Part shown: piece after piece, positions 15,501 to 22,453 of the stretch
Position numbering within the stretch: position 1 is the first letter of the stretch
Layout of the letters: each line of letters opens with the position of its first letter
Assembly (NCBI GenBank): GCA_000226015.1
Contig: JH153913.1
Span: 100,007 to 124,522, forward strand
Length of the DNA stretch: 24,516 nt
Reading direction: 5' to 3'
Source: Mnemiopsis leidyi
Lineage: Eukaryota; Ctenophora; Tentaculata; Lobata; Bolinopsidae
Notes under the pieces: model-generated
The model's input: only the letters and a program-made list of their open reading frames with translations
Databases searched by the model: none
Told to the model about the DNA's origin: nothing
Program-made: the position numbers and the translations under genes

Positions 15501-18091
15501 TAGCAACCAGATGTTTTTCTTGAGCAACTTGATCTATTTTCTAAGCAACCAAATCTGTTCCGTAACAACTTCACAAGCGTTGTTTCAGCGAACGTGACAA
15601 CACACGTAAAAGATTCAATGCTTCAATGAGATTATCTGCCGCGAGAGTATGTTTTTAAGAGATCTGAACTAAAAATAGCAACTATTTGAGCACAAGGAAT
15701 CTGTCCTTACTGAGGGCAGTGTGTTTCTGTACCAGGTTAAACGTAAACTTGGGACGATTATCTCGGTCTGTGGAGGCTAATGGCACTCACTCCGTCTGTT
15801 GGTGTCACTAGTCCGCTAGCGGGGTTGTGTGTAGGTGGTCTGTGGAAACTGCCGAGCTGCTTCTAGTGGAAACTGCCGAGCTGCTTCTAGTGGGAACTGC
15901 CGAGCTGCTTCTAGTGGGAAACTGCCGAGCTGCTTCTAGTGGGAAACTGCCGAGCTGCTTCTAGTGGGAAACTGCCGAGCTGCTTCTAGTGGAAACTGCC
16001 GAGCTGCTTCTAGTGGGAACTGCCGAGCTGCTTCTAGTGGAAACTGCCGAGCTGCTTCTAGTGGAAACTGCCGAGCTGCTTCTAGTGGAAACTGCCGAGC
16101 TGCTTCTAGTGGAAACTGCCGAGCTGCTTCTAGTGGGAACTGCCGAACAAGTTTTGATGCTTGAACTAAGATTAATTGAGAATTTTGCTGTTGGTGGTCA
16201 AAAGAGAAACACACAGATAATAAATTTAGATTGAACAGGATATATTGTGTCGCTGGAAAGCTAGAAATCCTAGAAAAGGGGCTAGAAGAAAAGCTAGAAA
16301 AACCTAATCAGCTAATTTCATAGTTCAATTACAGTATGCACTTCACTCTTGTTCTAAAATAATAAAAATTACCATGCTATTAAAGGATAGAGAGGTTAAG
16401 TAAATATAATTAATTTTAAATATAAATCACAATATGTATCATTCGCCCCTGGTCGGTCATAACGCGACGCAAATATAAAATCGAAAACGATGCATATCCC
16501 GAGCTTCATAAAAAAAGGGTTTTAGGATCCGTTCCATTGAAGAATAGTATGGTAAAATATTCTATGTAGAAATGACACTTTTTCTGAGAATATAAGTTAC
16601 CCTACTATCTAGTGTTAGCAGGGTCCAGTGTAATAGTCCACGTGCAACATGTACCCCAAGCCAACGGATGTTCTGGATACCGATGTACCAAAAGTTGAAC
16701 TTAAATCTGACCTTATTGTCCCCTCCTGAATTTATGAAAGTTCCATACCCATTGTCTGGATAAGATCAGTATTTTATTAACGGGCGTTATTTTGTATTAA
16801 CGTGCTATTGTTTTATTCAACTTTTGATGTTTGTCTAGTGTTTGCATAGTAATGTTTGTCTAATGTTTGCATAGTAACATTAATGTTTGTCTAATGTAAT
16901 AATTTGCATACTAGTAAAGTTCGGCAAGTGATGCGGATGACCTCTAATTTATCTAAACCACATATTCCAGGTAATGGGGGGATACGATTTCCCTGGTTCC
17001 TCCAGCAATGTGGACCTGACTGCACTGACGGGTTGGATACCGGAACGAGTTAACGTGAAGAGGACTGAAACTAAACTTACTGATAGTCTCTACCTACGTT
17101 AGTACAATTTGTTCATGTTTGGGAGTTTGAAACTAAACTTGCAGTGTTAAATACGTTTCCCATGTAGCAATTCTATTGTAATCATCATTGGTAATATATC
17201 ATTTTGTAAAAGTTCGAAGTCAAAGTTAAATTATGCCAAAGGATTATAACTTTTGTCCCTACTTAGTTTTAATTTACAAGGTAACCCAAAAGTAGACATT
17301 TCTGTATACAATATTATTTCATTAAAGTTACGATACTATTATTTCAGGAATGTTGGATATTTCTACATATTATTTTATCAAAGTTACGATATTACCATTC
17401 AGGAATGTTGGATGGACACCGAACGGGCGATGTCCTCATGACGGTCGCTACAGGTCCCCTCTCCAAGGAAGAGTGCGATAGAACGGGTTTGGTGGAGTGT
17501 CATGCATACGCTGTGAGTATTTAATGTTGGTCTGTTTATTTGTATGTCTGTTTGGTTGTCTGTTTGTTTTTTGTTTGTTTATCTGTTTTTGTCTGTTTGT
17601 GCAACAATGACAAACCATGAGATGGTTAGCAAAGATAGAAACACAATTATTTTTGGTCCTTATATGTCACAATTAGACCCTGAATCATGGTACACCATGC
17701 AAATCTATCTGATGGTATAGTCCATTGTTGAGGTGATGAGTTTATTCCACCATACATCTCATCTTTCTCCTCCCTTTGAAAGAGAGAAAGAAACTAACAT
17801 CAAATCTCCAACTTGAATGAACACCAATCCACAGTTGAATAATCACCCATCCCTTTTAAATAAACACCGGTCCCCACTGCTTTTATAAACCCAGATTTCA
17901 CCTTCTTCTAGACTCTAGAACAAAATAACCCCTCCTCTCGCTGATTACCGAAACCTCCTGTTCCACAGGTTCTTGACCTGAAGAATGTCAACGGACTCCG
18001 GATGATCCAGCTGAAGAACCCCTGGTGTCACCTCCGGTGGAAGGGAAAATACTCTCCTCTCGACAAGGACAGTTGGACTACGGAGTTGCAA
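2680..18091 (+). CDS. CAPN7: Calpain-7, ten internal exons (5' and 3' ends not found)
   Basis: Calpain-7 is an intracellular cysteine protease with N-terminal MIT motifs that bind ESCRT-III proteins. The exons join in one frame without stops: 2680-2747, 3051-3151, 3334-3526, 3657-3742, 3864-4044, 4162-4234, 4769-4879, 16971-17097, 17403-17512 and 17969-18091. Every boundary has AG before and GT after, and the phases are compatible. The product starts in the last helix of an MIT motif ([17 protein letters not shown]). It passes through a Ser/Pro/Glu-rich linker into the protease core. The triad is present: Cys in [11 protein letters not shown], His in ECHAYAVLDL, Asn in QLKNPW. Similarity to human calpain-7 is strong (for example LTGWIPERV and [10 protein letters not shown]). 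The intron between exons 7 and 8 is 12,091 bp and holds opposite-strand genes. Missing are the first MIT motif and everything after the start of the distal protease subdomain. Confidence 0.93.
2803..2903. mobile_element. pogo/Tigger-like MITE with TA target duplication
   Basis: A 101-bp element flanked by TA on both sides (2801-2802 and 2904-2905). Its ends are imperfect inverted repeats. The left end reads CACTAAAACCTCGATTCACC. The right end, read in reverse complement, is CAGCAAAACCTCTATTAACC. Ends of the type CAnnAAAACCTC with a TA duplication are typical of pogo/Tigger and other Tc1/mariner derivatives. It has no coding capacity and sits in the CAPN7 intron 2748-3050. A sub-repeat (TCGATTTACCGTG-like) occurs inside the left arm. 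Confidence 0.75.
3657..4234 (+). CDS. CAPN7: CAPN7 exons 4-6: catalytic cysteine region
   Basis: Exon 3657-3742 encodes [20 protein letters not shown]. Exon 3864-4044 carries the catalytic cysteine (codon 3953-3955) in [20 protein letters not shown]. Exon 4162-4234 encodes [20 protein letters not shown]. An earlier AG at 4105-4106 would put exon 6 out of phase with exon 5. The AG at 4160-4161 keeps the frame and aligns with the family without a gap, so I chose it. Confidence 0.9.
4367..4768 (+). repeat. 58-bp minisatellite carrying copies of a splice acceptor
   Basis: Tandem units of about 58-61 bp consist of TATGTATCACGTTGCCAGG, then TAACGATAGTCACGTG, then TTGTAAC plus GATAGTCACGTG blocks. 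It fills most of CAPN7 intron 4235-4768 and runs into the authentic acceptor (CAG at 4766-4768). The copy at 4407-4439 matches the authentic intron-exon junction at 4752-4784 except for one base in 33. There are 12 CACGTG palindromes in the array. Confidence 0.9.
4769..4879 (+). CDS. CAPN7: CAPN7 exon 7: protease core before the 12-kb intron
   Basis: Thirty-seven codons, phase 0 at both ends, starting [19 protein letters not shown] and ending LLEKAYMK, closely matching calpain-7. Its acceptor is the last unit of the adjacent minisatellite. Its donor (AAG|GTATTT) opens the 12,091-bp intron. Confidence 0.92.
5017..5369. repeat. 21-bp minisatellite, about 16 copies
   Basis: The unit is TCCGATACTTATTTGACCGTG. 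Because the period is a multiple of three and lacks stops in two frames, it is open on both strands (SDTYLTV repeats on plus, RSNKYRT repeats on minus). No splice, start or flanking coding context supports translation. It lies 137 bp inside the 12-kb CAPN7 intron. Confidence 0.9.
5594..5720 (-). pseudogene. Decayed sushi (CCP) exon
   Basis: Read on the minus strand after a TTTTAG acceptor-like site at 5720, the segment shares CCATAGTAACA and a GACAGTGGTCACAGTCACGTGT block with the intact sushi exons at 13430-13612 and 7947-8147. The second part reads [19 protein letters not shown], then TC. The first cysteine is gone, a TAA stop follows the first block, and the two blocks are in different frames. 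It is a broken copy of the sushi module, either from gene B's missing 3' part or from a third paralogue. Confidence 0.65.
5757..5798 (-). pseudogene. U6 snRNA fragment (pseudogene)
   Basis: On the minus strand the segment contains AACGATACAGAGAAGG followed by TCAGCATGGCCCCTG. This covers the invariant ACAGAGA box and AGC triad of spliceosomal U6 RNA, with about four differences over 41 bases from the common animal sequence as I remember it. The 5' stem-loop, the 3' part and a T-run terminator are not recognisable. It is therefore best read as a truncated retrocopy. It adjoins the decayed sushi exon. Confidence 0.75.
6321..6470. repeat. Direct and inverted repeat cluster around AGGCTAGGCT
   Basis: CGAAGGCTAGGCT at 6438-6450 is the exact reverse complement of 6321-6333. 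The segments 6349-6379 and 6440-6470 are direct copies (AGGCTAGGCTAAGAAATAGG type) with few differences. It may be a remnant of a small foldback element. Confidence 0.6.
6826..6927 (+). other. Exon-like 33-codon frame in the CAPN7 intron
   Basis: After a pyrimidine-rich TTTTTATTTAG, a 33-codon frame reads [20 protein letters not shown] and ends KSRPAVKFV before a TAA. It would join exon 7 of CAPN7 in phase 0. I find no family match, and a frame of this size can arise by chance. It is listed as a possible alternative terminal exon only. Confidence 0.2.
7762..7815. repeat. Conserved non-coding block downstream of gene B sushi exon
   Basis: AAAATCGAATC, a gap, TAAACCCCCTAAGTTTACTTTCACTCTTTT. 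It resembles 12947-12997, which lies downstream of the gene A sushi exon (AAAATCGAATC, then TAAACTCCCTAAAGTTTACTTTTTCCTATTTT). It is either a remnant of the segment duplicated with the two genes or a dispersed repeat. Confidence 0.5.
7947..8147 (-). CDS. Gene B exon 3, sushi/CCP module
   Basis: Acceptor TTTCAG, donor G|GTAAGT. It encodes [32 protein letters not shown] and PANLECRRC. The four-cysteine sushi pattern is present, plus a fifth cysteine at the end. It is close to the gene A sushi exon in the VVTVTC and VTCQ segments. Confidence 0.8.
7947..9498 (-). CDS. Gene B: secreted domain X plus sushi protein (3' end not found)
   Basis: Three exons on the minus strand: 9498-9447, 8851-8402 and 8147-7947. 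All joins are phase 1, with GT donors and AG acceptors. Exon 1 encodes the signal peptide [18 protein letters not shown]. Exon 2 is one domain X. Exon 3 is a sushi/CCP module. The product should be extracellular. It is a paralogue of gene A, sharing signal exon size and phase, domain order and an upstream 24-nt element. It differs in having one domain X instead of two. The last exon ends in the donor G|GTAAGT, so more exons must follow at coordinates below 7947. The gene lies entirely inside the CAPN7 intron on the opposite strand. Function is unknown. Confidence 0.8.
8402..8851 (-). CDS. Gene B exon 2, domain X copy 3
   Basis: Acceptor CCGCAG, donor G|GTAGTA, phase 1 on both sides. It begins [17 protein letters not shown] and carries the landmarks of the family: [34 protein letters not shown] then C, a W-x3-W pair, and [10 protein letters not shown]. 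Three cysteines are in the same positions as in both gene A copies. I do not assign it to a named family. It could be a divergent farnesoic-acid-methyltransferase-like or other beta-sandwich lectin-like module. Confidence 0.8.
8934..9366. repeat. 58-bp minisatellite, about 7.5 copies
   Basis: The unit begins TTTAATCATTGTTTCATTGA and ends AAAACCCTATACTTCTTCTA. One copy has an internal deletion. It fills the intron between exon 1 and exon 2 of gene B. Confidence 0.9.
9447..9498 (-). CDS. Gene B exon 1, signal peptide
   Basis: ATG at 9498-9496, then [18 protein letters not shown], donor G|GTGAGA after 17 codons plus one base. It is comparable in length and phase to the gene A signal exon. The plus-strand open frame covering this place (9347-9691) is an antisense shadow. 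Confidence 0.75.
9611..9634. promoter_or_regulatory. 24-nt element upstream of gene B, shared with gene A
   Basis: This sequence, with core ACGTAAAAGATTCAATG, matches 23 of 24 bases at 15597-15620. Its ACGTAAAAG core is 120 nt before the gene B ATG, against 124 nt in gene A. The sequence between it and each ATG is not similar, which suggests selective retention, but this is inference. Confidence 0.45.
11459..11824 (+). other. Unassigned 121-codon open frame
   Basis: ATG to TGA without recognised domains. It has no signal peptide and no clear promoter, and it lies inside the intron shared by CAPN7 and the nested genes. The C-terminal part ([14 protein letters not shown]) is not low-complexity, so a real gene or exon cannot be excluded, but nothing positive supports it. 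Confidence 0.2.
11859..12080. repeat. 72-bp tandem repeat, three copies
   Basis: The unit runs from AGTACTGTCTCATAACTACA to TACTACCGTATCATGG. Copies begin at 11859, 11931 and 12003. The third has a 6-bp insertion. Confidence 0.9.
12209..12459. repeat. 31-bp tandem repeat, about 8 copies
   Basis: The unit is CAACAATAGATTTCTCATTA followed by TCAAGTGAAAT, with substitutions among copies. Confidence 0.85.
12947..12997. repeat. Conserved non-coding block downstream of gene A sushi exon
   Basis: Counterpart of 7762-7815. A shorter related piece is at 13350-13376 (AAATCAAATGAAAAGTAAACCCC). Confidence 0.5.
13059..13208. mobile_element. Inverted-repeat element (MITE or foldback)
   Basis: Ends ACTGGAGG/CCTCCAGT (13059-13066 and 13201-13208). 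Inner arms are ACATTTGTTTA/TAAACAAATGT (13090-13100 and 13170-13180). A small perfect hairpin AATGCAG/CTGCATT lies at 13110-13128. It looks like a non-autonomous element, but no target duplication is evident. Confidence 0.5.
13430..13612 (-). CDS. Gene A exon 4, sushi/CCP module
   Basis: Acceptor ATTTCAG, donor G|GTAAGA. It encodes [43 protein letters not shown]. The four cysteines, the Trp and the Gly-x-x-Pro end are standard for a complement-control-protein module. Confidence 0.88.
13430..15480 (-). CDS. Gene A: secreted protein, signal peptide plus two domain X plus sushi (3' end not found)
   Basis: Four exons on the minus strand: 15480-15423, 14951-14490, 14297-13866 and 13612-13430. All introns are phase 1. 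The N-terminus [20 protein letters not shown] is a clear signal peptide. Two copies of domain X follow, then one sushi/CCP module. The mature part should be extracellular or on the cell surface. The final exon ends in the donor CAG|GTAAGA, so at least one more exon is expected at lower coordinates. The gene lies antisense in the CAPN7 intron, upstream of its paralogue gene B. The symmetrical phase-1 exons allow modules to be added or lost without breaking the frame, which explains the different domain counts. Function is unknown; recognition or adhesion is only a guess from the architecture. Confidence 0.85.
13866..14297 (-). CDS. Gene A exon 3, domain X copy 2
   Basis: Acceptor TTTACAG, donor G|GTTTGT. 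It begins [18 protein letters not shown]. Landmarks are [43 protein letters not shown] then TC, a W-x3-W pair, and [10 protein letters not shown]. The cysteine positions equal those of the other two copies. Confidence 0.85.
14367..14380 (-). pseudogene. Possible trace of a sushi exon between the two domain X exons
   Basis: On the minus strand GTCACGTGCCAGGC resembles GTCACGTGTCAGGC in the gene A sushi exon. It is short and lacks splice context. It would fit an ancestral domain X plus sushi unit that was duplicated and then lost the first sushi. Confidence 0.25.
14490..14951 (-). CDS. Gene A exon 2, domain X copy 1
   Basis: Acceptor AACAG, donor G|GTCAAT (a weak site, chosen because it matches the phase and place of the other copies). 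It begins [18 protein letters not shown]. Landmarks are [43 protein letters not shown] then C, a W-x5-W pair, and [16 protein letters not shown]. There are three cysteines. Confidence 0.8.
15423..15480 (-). CDS. Gene A exon 1, signal peptide
   Basis: ATG at 15480-15478, 19 codons plus one base, donor G|GTATGC. The hydrophobic core is LVALLLLFV and cleavage is likely near IHG|DTG. Confidence 0.85.
15597..15620. promoter_or_regulatory. 24-nt element upstream of gene A, shared with gene B
   Basis: Matches 9611-9634 in 23 of 24 bases, with core ACGTAAAAGATTCAATG. A partial match, ACGTAAAAG, also lies 145 nt upstream of the ATG at 22909 (23054-23062). A role in transcription is inferred. Confidence 0.45.
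15843..16146. repeat. 24-bp minisatellite, about 12.5 copies
   Basis: The unit is GGAAACTGCCGAGCTGCTTC plus TAGT. A few copies carry one extra G. The period is eight codons, so long frames open on both strands (GNCRAASS and EAARQFPL repeats). No start, splice or flanking coding signal supports translation. It lies about 360 bp upstream of gene A. Confidence 0.92.
16971..17097 (+). CDS. CAPN7: CAPN7 exon 8
   Basis: Acceptor ATTCCAG, donor C|GTTAGT. It encodes [19 protein letters not shown], then TGWIPERV, a near-match to the family. It continues in frame from exon 7 (EKAYMK) 12 kb upstream, which shows that the two parts belong to one gene. Confidence 0.92.
17295..17416 (+). repeat. Duplicated splice acceptor before CAPN7 exon 9
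   Basis: Two adjacent copies of a 55-bp segment (AAAGTTACGATA, a gap, TTCAGGAATGTTGGAT). The second is the authentic acceptor at 17400-17402. The first puts an identical CAG|GAATGTTGGAT at 17345-17347. Use of the first would shift the frame because 55 is not a multiple of three. Confidence 0.85.
17403..17512 (+). CDS. CAPN7: CAPN7 exon 9, catalytic histidine
   Basis: It encodes [20 protein letters not shown] and ends GLVECHAYA. The catalytic His codon is at 17501-17503. Donor GCT|GTGAGT. Confidence 0.92.
17969..18091 (+). CDS. CAPN7: CAPN7 exon 10, catalytic asparagine
   Basis: It encodes [19 protein letters not shown], then [20 protein letters not shown]. The catalytic Asn codon is at 18017-18019. 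Donor CAA|GTAAGA is a strong site, so the gene continues to the right, but no further exon is recognisable before the window ends. Confidence 0.92.
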
Positions 18092-18636
18092 GTAAGATTT
18101 TTACAACAATTAAAAAAACGATTTTTGAAATAATTTGTAACATATATACATTTATAATGTTAAACTTGGTTACAGTCACAGTACATTCAGGACAGACTTA
18201 ATGTGACCTGAATAAAACAAACAATTTTTTGAAACAATTTGTAATAATTCATAATTATCAGTTCATTTTATAATGTCATTACTTAGATTAACCTAGAAAG
18301 TAAAAAAATTTCTACCATTTTTTCCTAACATCAGATTAGCAAAAATACCAGCAACATCAATTTAACTGCAATACAGACATCACAAGAAAGAAACTGTTTA
18401 TTTATTTGAGTTACAACAAACTGTCACGTGACGTACACTGATCAGCTCAAACATGGCTTGTAAATTCGTGGTTTTTATTTTAGATCACTTTTTGTTTCAA
18501 CACTCTTATCATGAGATCAAATTAAGTAATTGCCTTTTATTTGAAGGCTTTTTAATTTTTGAGAAGGGTGTTAAAAGATTTCTAGGCAACCCATTCAAAC
18601 ATCAGCATTTCCACTTAAAACAGAATCGTCCACACT
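18092..18636. other. Intronic stretch after CAPN7 exon 10
   Basis: AT-rich sequence after a strong donor. I see no exon or repeat of note. Confidence 0.5.
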
Positions 18637-18930
18637 CTAAATCACATTCTTCAAAACGAGCAGTCCCAACAGCAGTATATAACCTGATGAGGTGCTCCTT
18701 TCCCCAGAGTTCACCATGTTGGATGCATATCTGATGATATCCACCATCCTCTCCTGAGCTGGCCCTGGTAGACCGTTGTTGTCTATACTTCTAACCTCGT
18801 CGTTTGGATTGGTAAAGAGAAGCGATGGTAGACCATTGTTGTCTAGACTTCTAACCTCGTTGTTTGGATTGGTAAAGGGAAGCGCTGGTAGTGGGCTGAC
18901 CATCAGTAGAAGTAATAATAATCTTAACAT
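18637..18930 (-). CDS. Small secreted protein with two repeats and hydrophobic C-terminus
   Basis: A single-exon frame of 97 residues. The signal peptide is MLRLLLLLLMVSPLPALPF. Two 20-residue repeats follow, with core FTNPNNEVRSLDNNGLP and FTNPNDEVRSIDNNGLP (60-nt direct duplication). There is a short central region, and the C-terminus SSGYILLLGLLVLKNVI follows small residues, as in GPI-anchor signals. There are no cysteines and no dibasic sites, so a neuropeptide precursor is less likely. A TATA-like TTTATATCAC lies about 20 nt before the ATG. I do not recognise the family. If CAPN7 continues rightwards, this gene is nested antisense in its intron. Confidence 0.65.
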   Translation of the reverse strand: MLRLLLLLLMVSPLPALPFTNPNNEVRSLDNNGLPSLLFTNPNDEVRSIDNNGLPGPAQERMVDIIRYASNMVNSGERSTSSGYILLLGLLVLKNVI

Positions 18931-20009
18931 GGTTCTGGTGTGATATAAAGGTTACAACTCTTGTCGGATATCCCTCTAGACTTTCTTTGCTACCTGGCTA
19001 GCTACGTGCTTAGCTACGTGCTTAGCTATTTACATACTTTCCTAGTTACTTACTTGATATTTACACATCAAATAATGAATACCGAATGCAAGAATGACAT
19101 ATAGTTGTTTTTTTACTTAAAAGCGCACCTAAAAGCTCTAGGTATGAGGAGTAAGAACCAATCTTGCTCTAATATAGATAGAAGAGGATAGAACAAACGA
19201 GCAACAATACCATATTGAAACTCACAATTTCATAAAGGAAGGTATTTTTGGAGAAGGTAACAGATATGTCGAATCATGTGACAGCGATTAACCAGGAAGA
19301 AGTTAGCTACGACAAATCAATATCGAGAATCGCTATCACGTGATATAAAAGGCGTCAAAAAACTCTGAGAAGCAATATGTGACTTCGTGTTGGTCCTGGT
19401 CACCCGCGGCGATTAGAAATTCACGAAAATTTATGACGAGATCGTAGCTCTTAAACCCGTTAAATTCTAAGACTGGCAATTGGGTCACTGAGTGAATGTT
19501 CATTGAAGGTGAAAGTCCAATGAAACACAAAAACGATTGGGTATAGCAAAAACGATTGGGACGCCTCGAACTCTTACTCTGGACCCCAACAAACTTAATG
19601 TTAAACAGTTAAATACTAAAGAGGGATTTCAATTTCAATTTCTTATTTCACATGTTTCACCACATATGCAAGCATAGTTGACAAATTTTCGTTGTCGGTT
19701 AGCTATGGCATATGCTGTCTAGTTAGGATCATGTAGGTGTAAATGCGCTTCTAAGAATTTAAAGATCCTATTTTCAGACCTGTTGATCTACCTGTGTGCT
19801 TTTACAAGGTCAAGTTTTTCTGAAAGTATTAAGTCTTCATCCCAACCATGTGAATCATAAAACTTTTTGCTAAAATTTTAAAAAGTCCTGCCACTTAAAA
19901 TAGTTTTCTATGTTGACTGAGCTTTTCTGGACCTCCACAGCATTTTAACATTATGATTTTAACATTATGATTATTTCCTTCACAAGTTCAATCATCTTAG
20001 ACCTGTTTT

Positions 20010-20298
20010 CTCTTAGACCAATTGTCACTTGGGCCCATTATCACTTAGACCCACTATCACTTAACCCATTATCACTTAGACCCATTATAACTTAGACACA
20101 TTATCACTTAGACCCATTATCACTTGGACTCATTATCACTTAGACCCATTATCACTTGGACTCATTATCAATTAGACCCATTATAACTTGGACCCATTAT
20201 CACTTAGACCCATTATCAGTTAGACACATTATCACTTAGACCCATTATCACTTAGACACATTATAACTTAGACCCATTATCACTTAGACCCATTATCA
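20010..20298. repeat. 16-bp tandem repeat, about 17-18 copies
   Basis: The unit is CCCATTATCACTTAGA with variants (CACATTATAACTTAGA, CTCATTATCACTTGGA). Confidence 0.9.
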
Positions 20299-21285
20299 CA
20301 TGATTAATATTGAAACCCGGTAGGATATGGGTGCATATGTCATTTTAAACTTCTCATTCCTGAAGATCTACAAACTTATTCAAGTATAAAACTCCTCAAC
20401 ACCATCCTTACATGTGTCCAAATGAGAGCGAAACCCGCGACCTGAACTCAGGTTGATTTCCTACAAACAATAACTTGACCTCATGTTGTGGTACTGTAAC
20501 GGGAGCAAATGATAAACGGGTTGGTATAGCGTAGGTGTAGGTTACTTACTTAGGTTACTTAGGTAGAGTTTATCCTCGTAGAAGGAAAGGTCATCAGATT
20601 TCTGACCACCTCACTGGCGAGTAGTCCACCAAGGAATTTGACCAGCTGCTTCCGTAGCCAGCGTATATTGTGTCCCGTTTAAGTTGGACAATTTCGAGTT
20701 CCCACGAGATAACATCTATTGAAAAAGATAAGACCTTATACTGCAGTTGAGATAAAAGGGAATCGATAAAAATTAAGACGTGTTTGGGTTTCATAATTAT
20801 TTTTCACATTTGACGGTTGCAGTTGAGGACAGATTGAAGAAGTGTATTGAAGTGAGGGATTTTGATCTTCAATAAATGTAAATATTCATTGATTTTTTAT
20901 GAAACGTTTTGTATTTTTTGGTTCTAGGTTTATTGATAATAATGCAGTAAAACTTATAAATTGTCGAACTTGAACGGGACGTAGTATATAGTATAAGAAA
21001 TCGCGACACCTAAAATGCTTGAAATAAATCATTTCAAGCCGAGAACGGCGAATAATTGCCACTCATATTAAAATGACCTATACTATTGAATCTAATGATT
21101 ATGGACACAAATAGTGTTACTTTTTTTCGGTCAGTAAAAGATGTTGAAAATGGCCAAGTTAAATATTCAGATATTTTAAATATTCAAATATTTAAGTTCA
21201 TACAATTGCAAAATGCTCTACATTGTATGCAGGATTTTGAATTGTGACGAGCCATTTTCAGCCTTTTATCACGTCACGGCTTTTT

Positions 21286-21500
21286 TCAACTCTCTTCTCT
21301 CTACTTTCATCTTTCCTCTCTCCACTTTCCTGTCTCCATATTCTTCCCTTCACTCTCCCCTCTCCTGTGTTCACTCTTCTCTTTCCACTCTCTTCCCTTC
21401 ACTTTCCTGTGTTCACTCGCTTTTCTCCACTTTCTTCCCTTCACTTTCCTCTCTCCACTTTCTTCTCTCAACTCTCTTCCCTTCACTTTCCTCTCTCCAA
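21286..21500. repeat. Polypyrimidine tandem array
   Basis: Repeated CTCTCCACTTTCTTCCCTTC-type units. The plus strand is almost entirely C and T. It opens long frames on both strands that are low-complexity and not credible genes. Such mirror-like purine/pyrimidine tracts can form triplex DNA. Confidence 0.85.
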
Positions 21501-21610
21501 ACAGGGTAAAATAAATTGATACGGGACATTTCTTTTAGTGAAAAACCAGCGAGAGGATGACATAAACAGGTGATTTGCCAGAAAAAAAACACGAATTCCG
21601 GGATCCCTTT

Positions 21611-21708
21611 CAAGCAACAACAGTATGACACTCCACCTTCAAGTTCACACTCATCGGAGTCGTGCTTGCTGGAAATATGAAAATAGAGTGTCATGCTGTT
21701 GTGGCTTT
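21611..21708. repeat. Inverted repeat with 23-nt arms
   Basis: Arms at 21611-21633 and 21686-21708 pair at 20 of 23 positions (AACAGTATGACACTC against GAGTGTCATGCTGTT), with a 52-nt loop. It may be a small MITE or a transcribed hairpin. Confidence 0.6.
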
Positions 21709-22453
21709 GTGTGTAGGTCGAAGAATAAATAAATAAACGTGGAAGCTTGGTTGATTCCTTCTCATGAGATATTTAATTAAGCACTAAGAACTTAAGGAAA
21801 CATTTGAAGTGTCACAATTCCCATGCGATGCCATTACAAAACTTTTCTGAACTGAATATCAGTGGAAATGGTGAAAATCGTGTCAGCTTCAATTTATCTG
21901 CCTCGTGCACATCACGACGCTTGTAAGCTTGGTTGATCCTACAACACCAAACAAATACTTGAATCGCTCGCTAAACTGTGTGTCGAAATCAGTAAAGATT
22001 TTCTTGAATGCTCAGACAATATAGTAATATAGTGTCATTTAATTTCACCTACCCGCAGTTTTAAATATCTTGGAATCAAAACGCGGTATCTGCACCTTGT
22101 ATTAAGTTGTTAAACAAACGAATAATATATGATTTGATTTAATCAATGATTAGATTGAATTTGAATGCAGAAAACGAAAACTGGTGTGATAATGTAACTG
22201 GAATTTTGAAATATTGCAATCTTTCATGAAGGAAAAAGGCCTCCTATGCAGATTTGCATTTAAATGGTGAAAGCTGGTTTGACAAACCACATTTCCCACA
22301 TAGAAGTTGACACATTTCTGTATTGTTCTCACATTGAATTCTAATTTTGAGTTAAGAATTTGAAAACCAGAACAGTTTAGCAAAGTTAATGAAGGATCAT
22401 GGTTGTCTGAAGCGAGAGCTGTCCTGTAGTAAATCATTATCCCGCTCTTTCCC

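Larger units (their letters stand above)
15481..16970. other. Stretch between gene A start and CAPN7 exon 8
   Basis: It holds the 5' flank of gene A (including GTTTCCTTAGCAAC at 15494-15507, close to an RFX X-box), the shared 24-nt element and the 24-bp minisatellite. The rest (16150-16970) shows no gene. A short duplication of TGTTTGTCTAATGTTTGCATAGTAA occurs near 16828-16900. Confidence 0.5.
18931..22453. other. Stretch without a supported gene, rich in simple repeats
   Basis: Contains an E-box plus TATA-like combination at 19337-19353 on the plus strand, the 16-bp array at 20010-20298, a pyrimidine-rich array at 21286-21500 and an inverted repeat at 21611-21708. Open frames at 19336-19530 and 20594-20794 (minus) have no recognisable domain or context. 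No further CAPN7 exon was found. Confidence 0.5.

Noticed and set aside
15936..16234. Long open frames in the 24-bp array on both strands
   Set aside because: They exist only because the unit is 24 nt long. Indels of one G break them at the left of the array and there is no gene context.
10557..19591. Shared phrase ACTCTTACTCTGG at about 10562 and 19570
   Set aside because: Too short to claim a repeat family from two places.
21213..21694. Overlapping frames on both strands in the pyrimidine-rich array
   Set aside because: Low-complexity Ser/Leu/Phe or Glu/Arg/Lys repeats produced by a CT tract.
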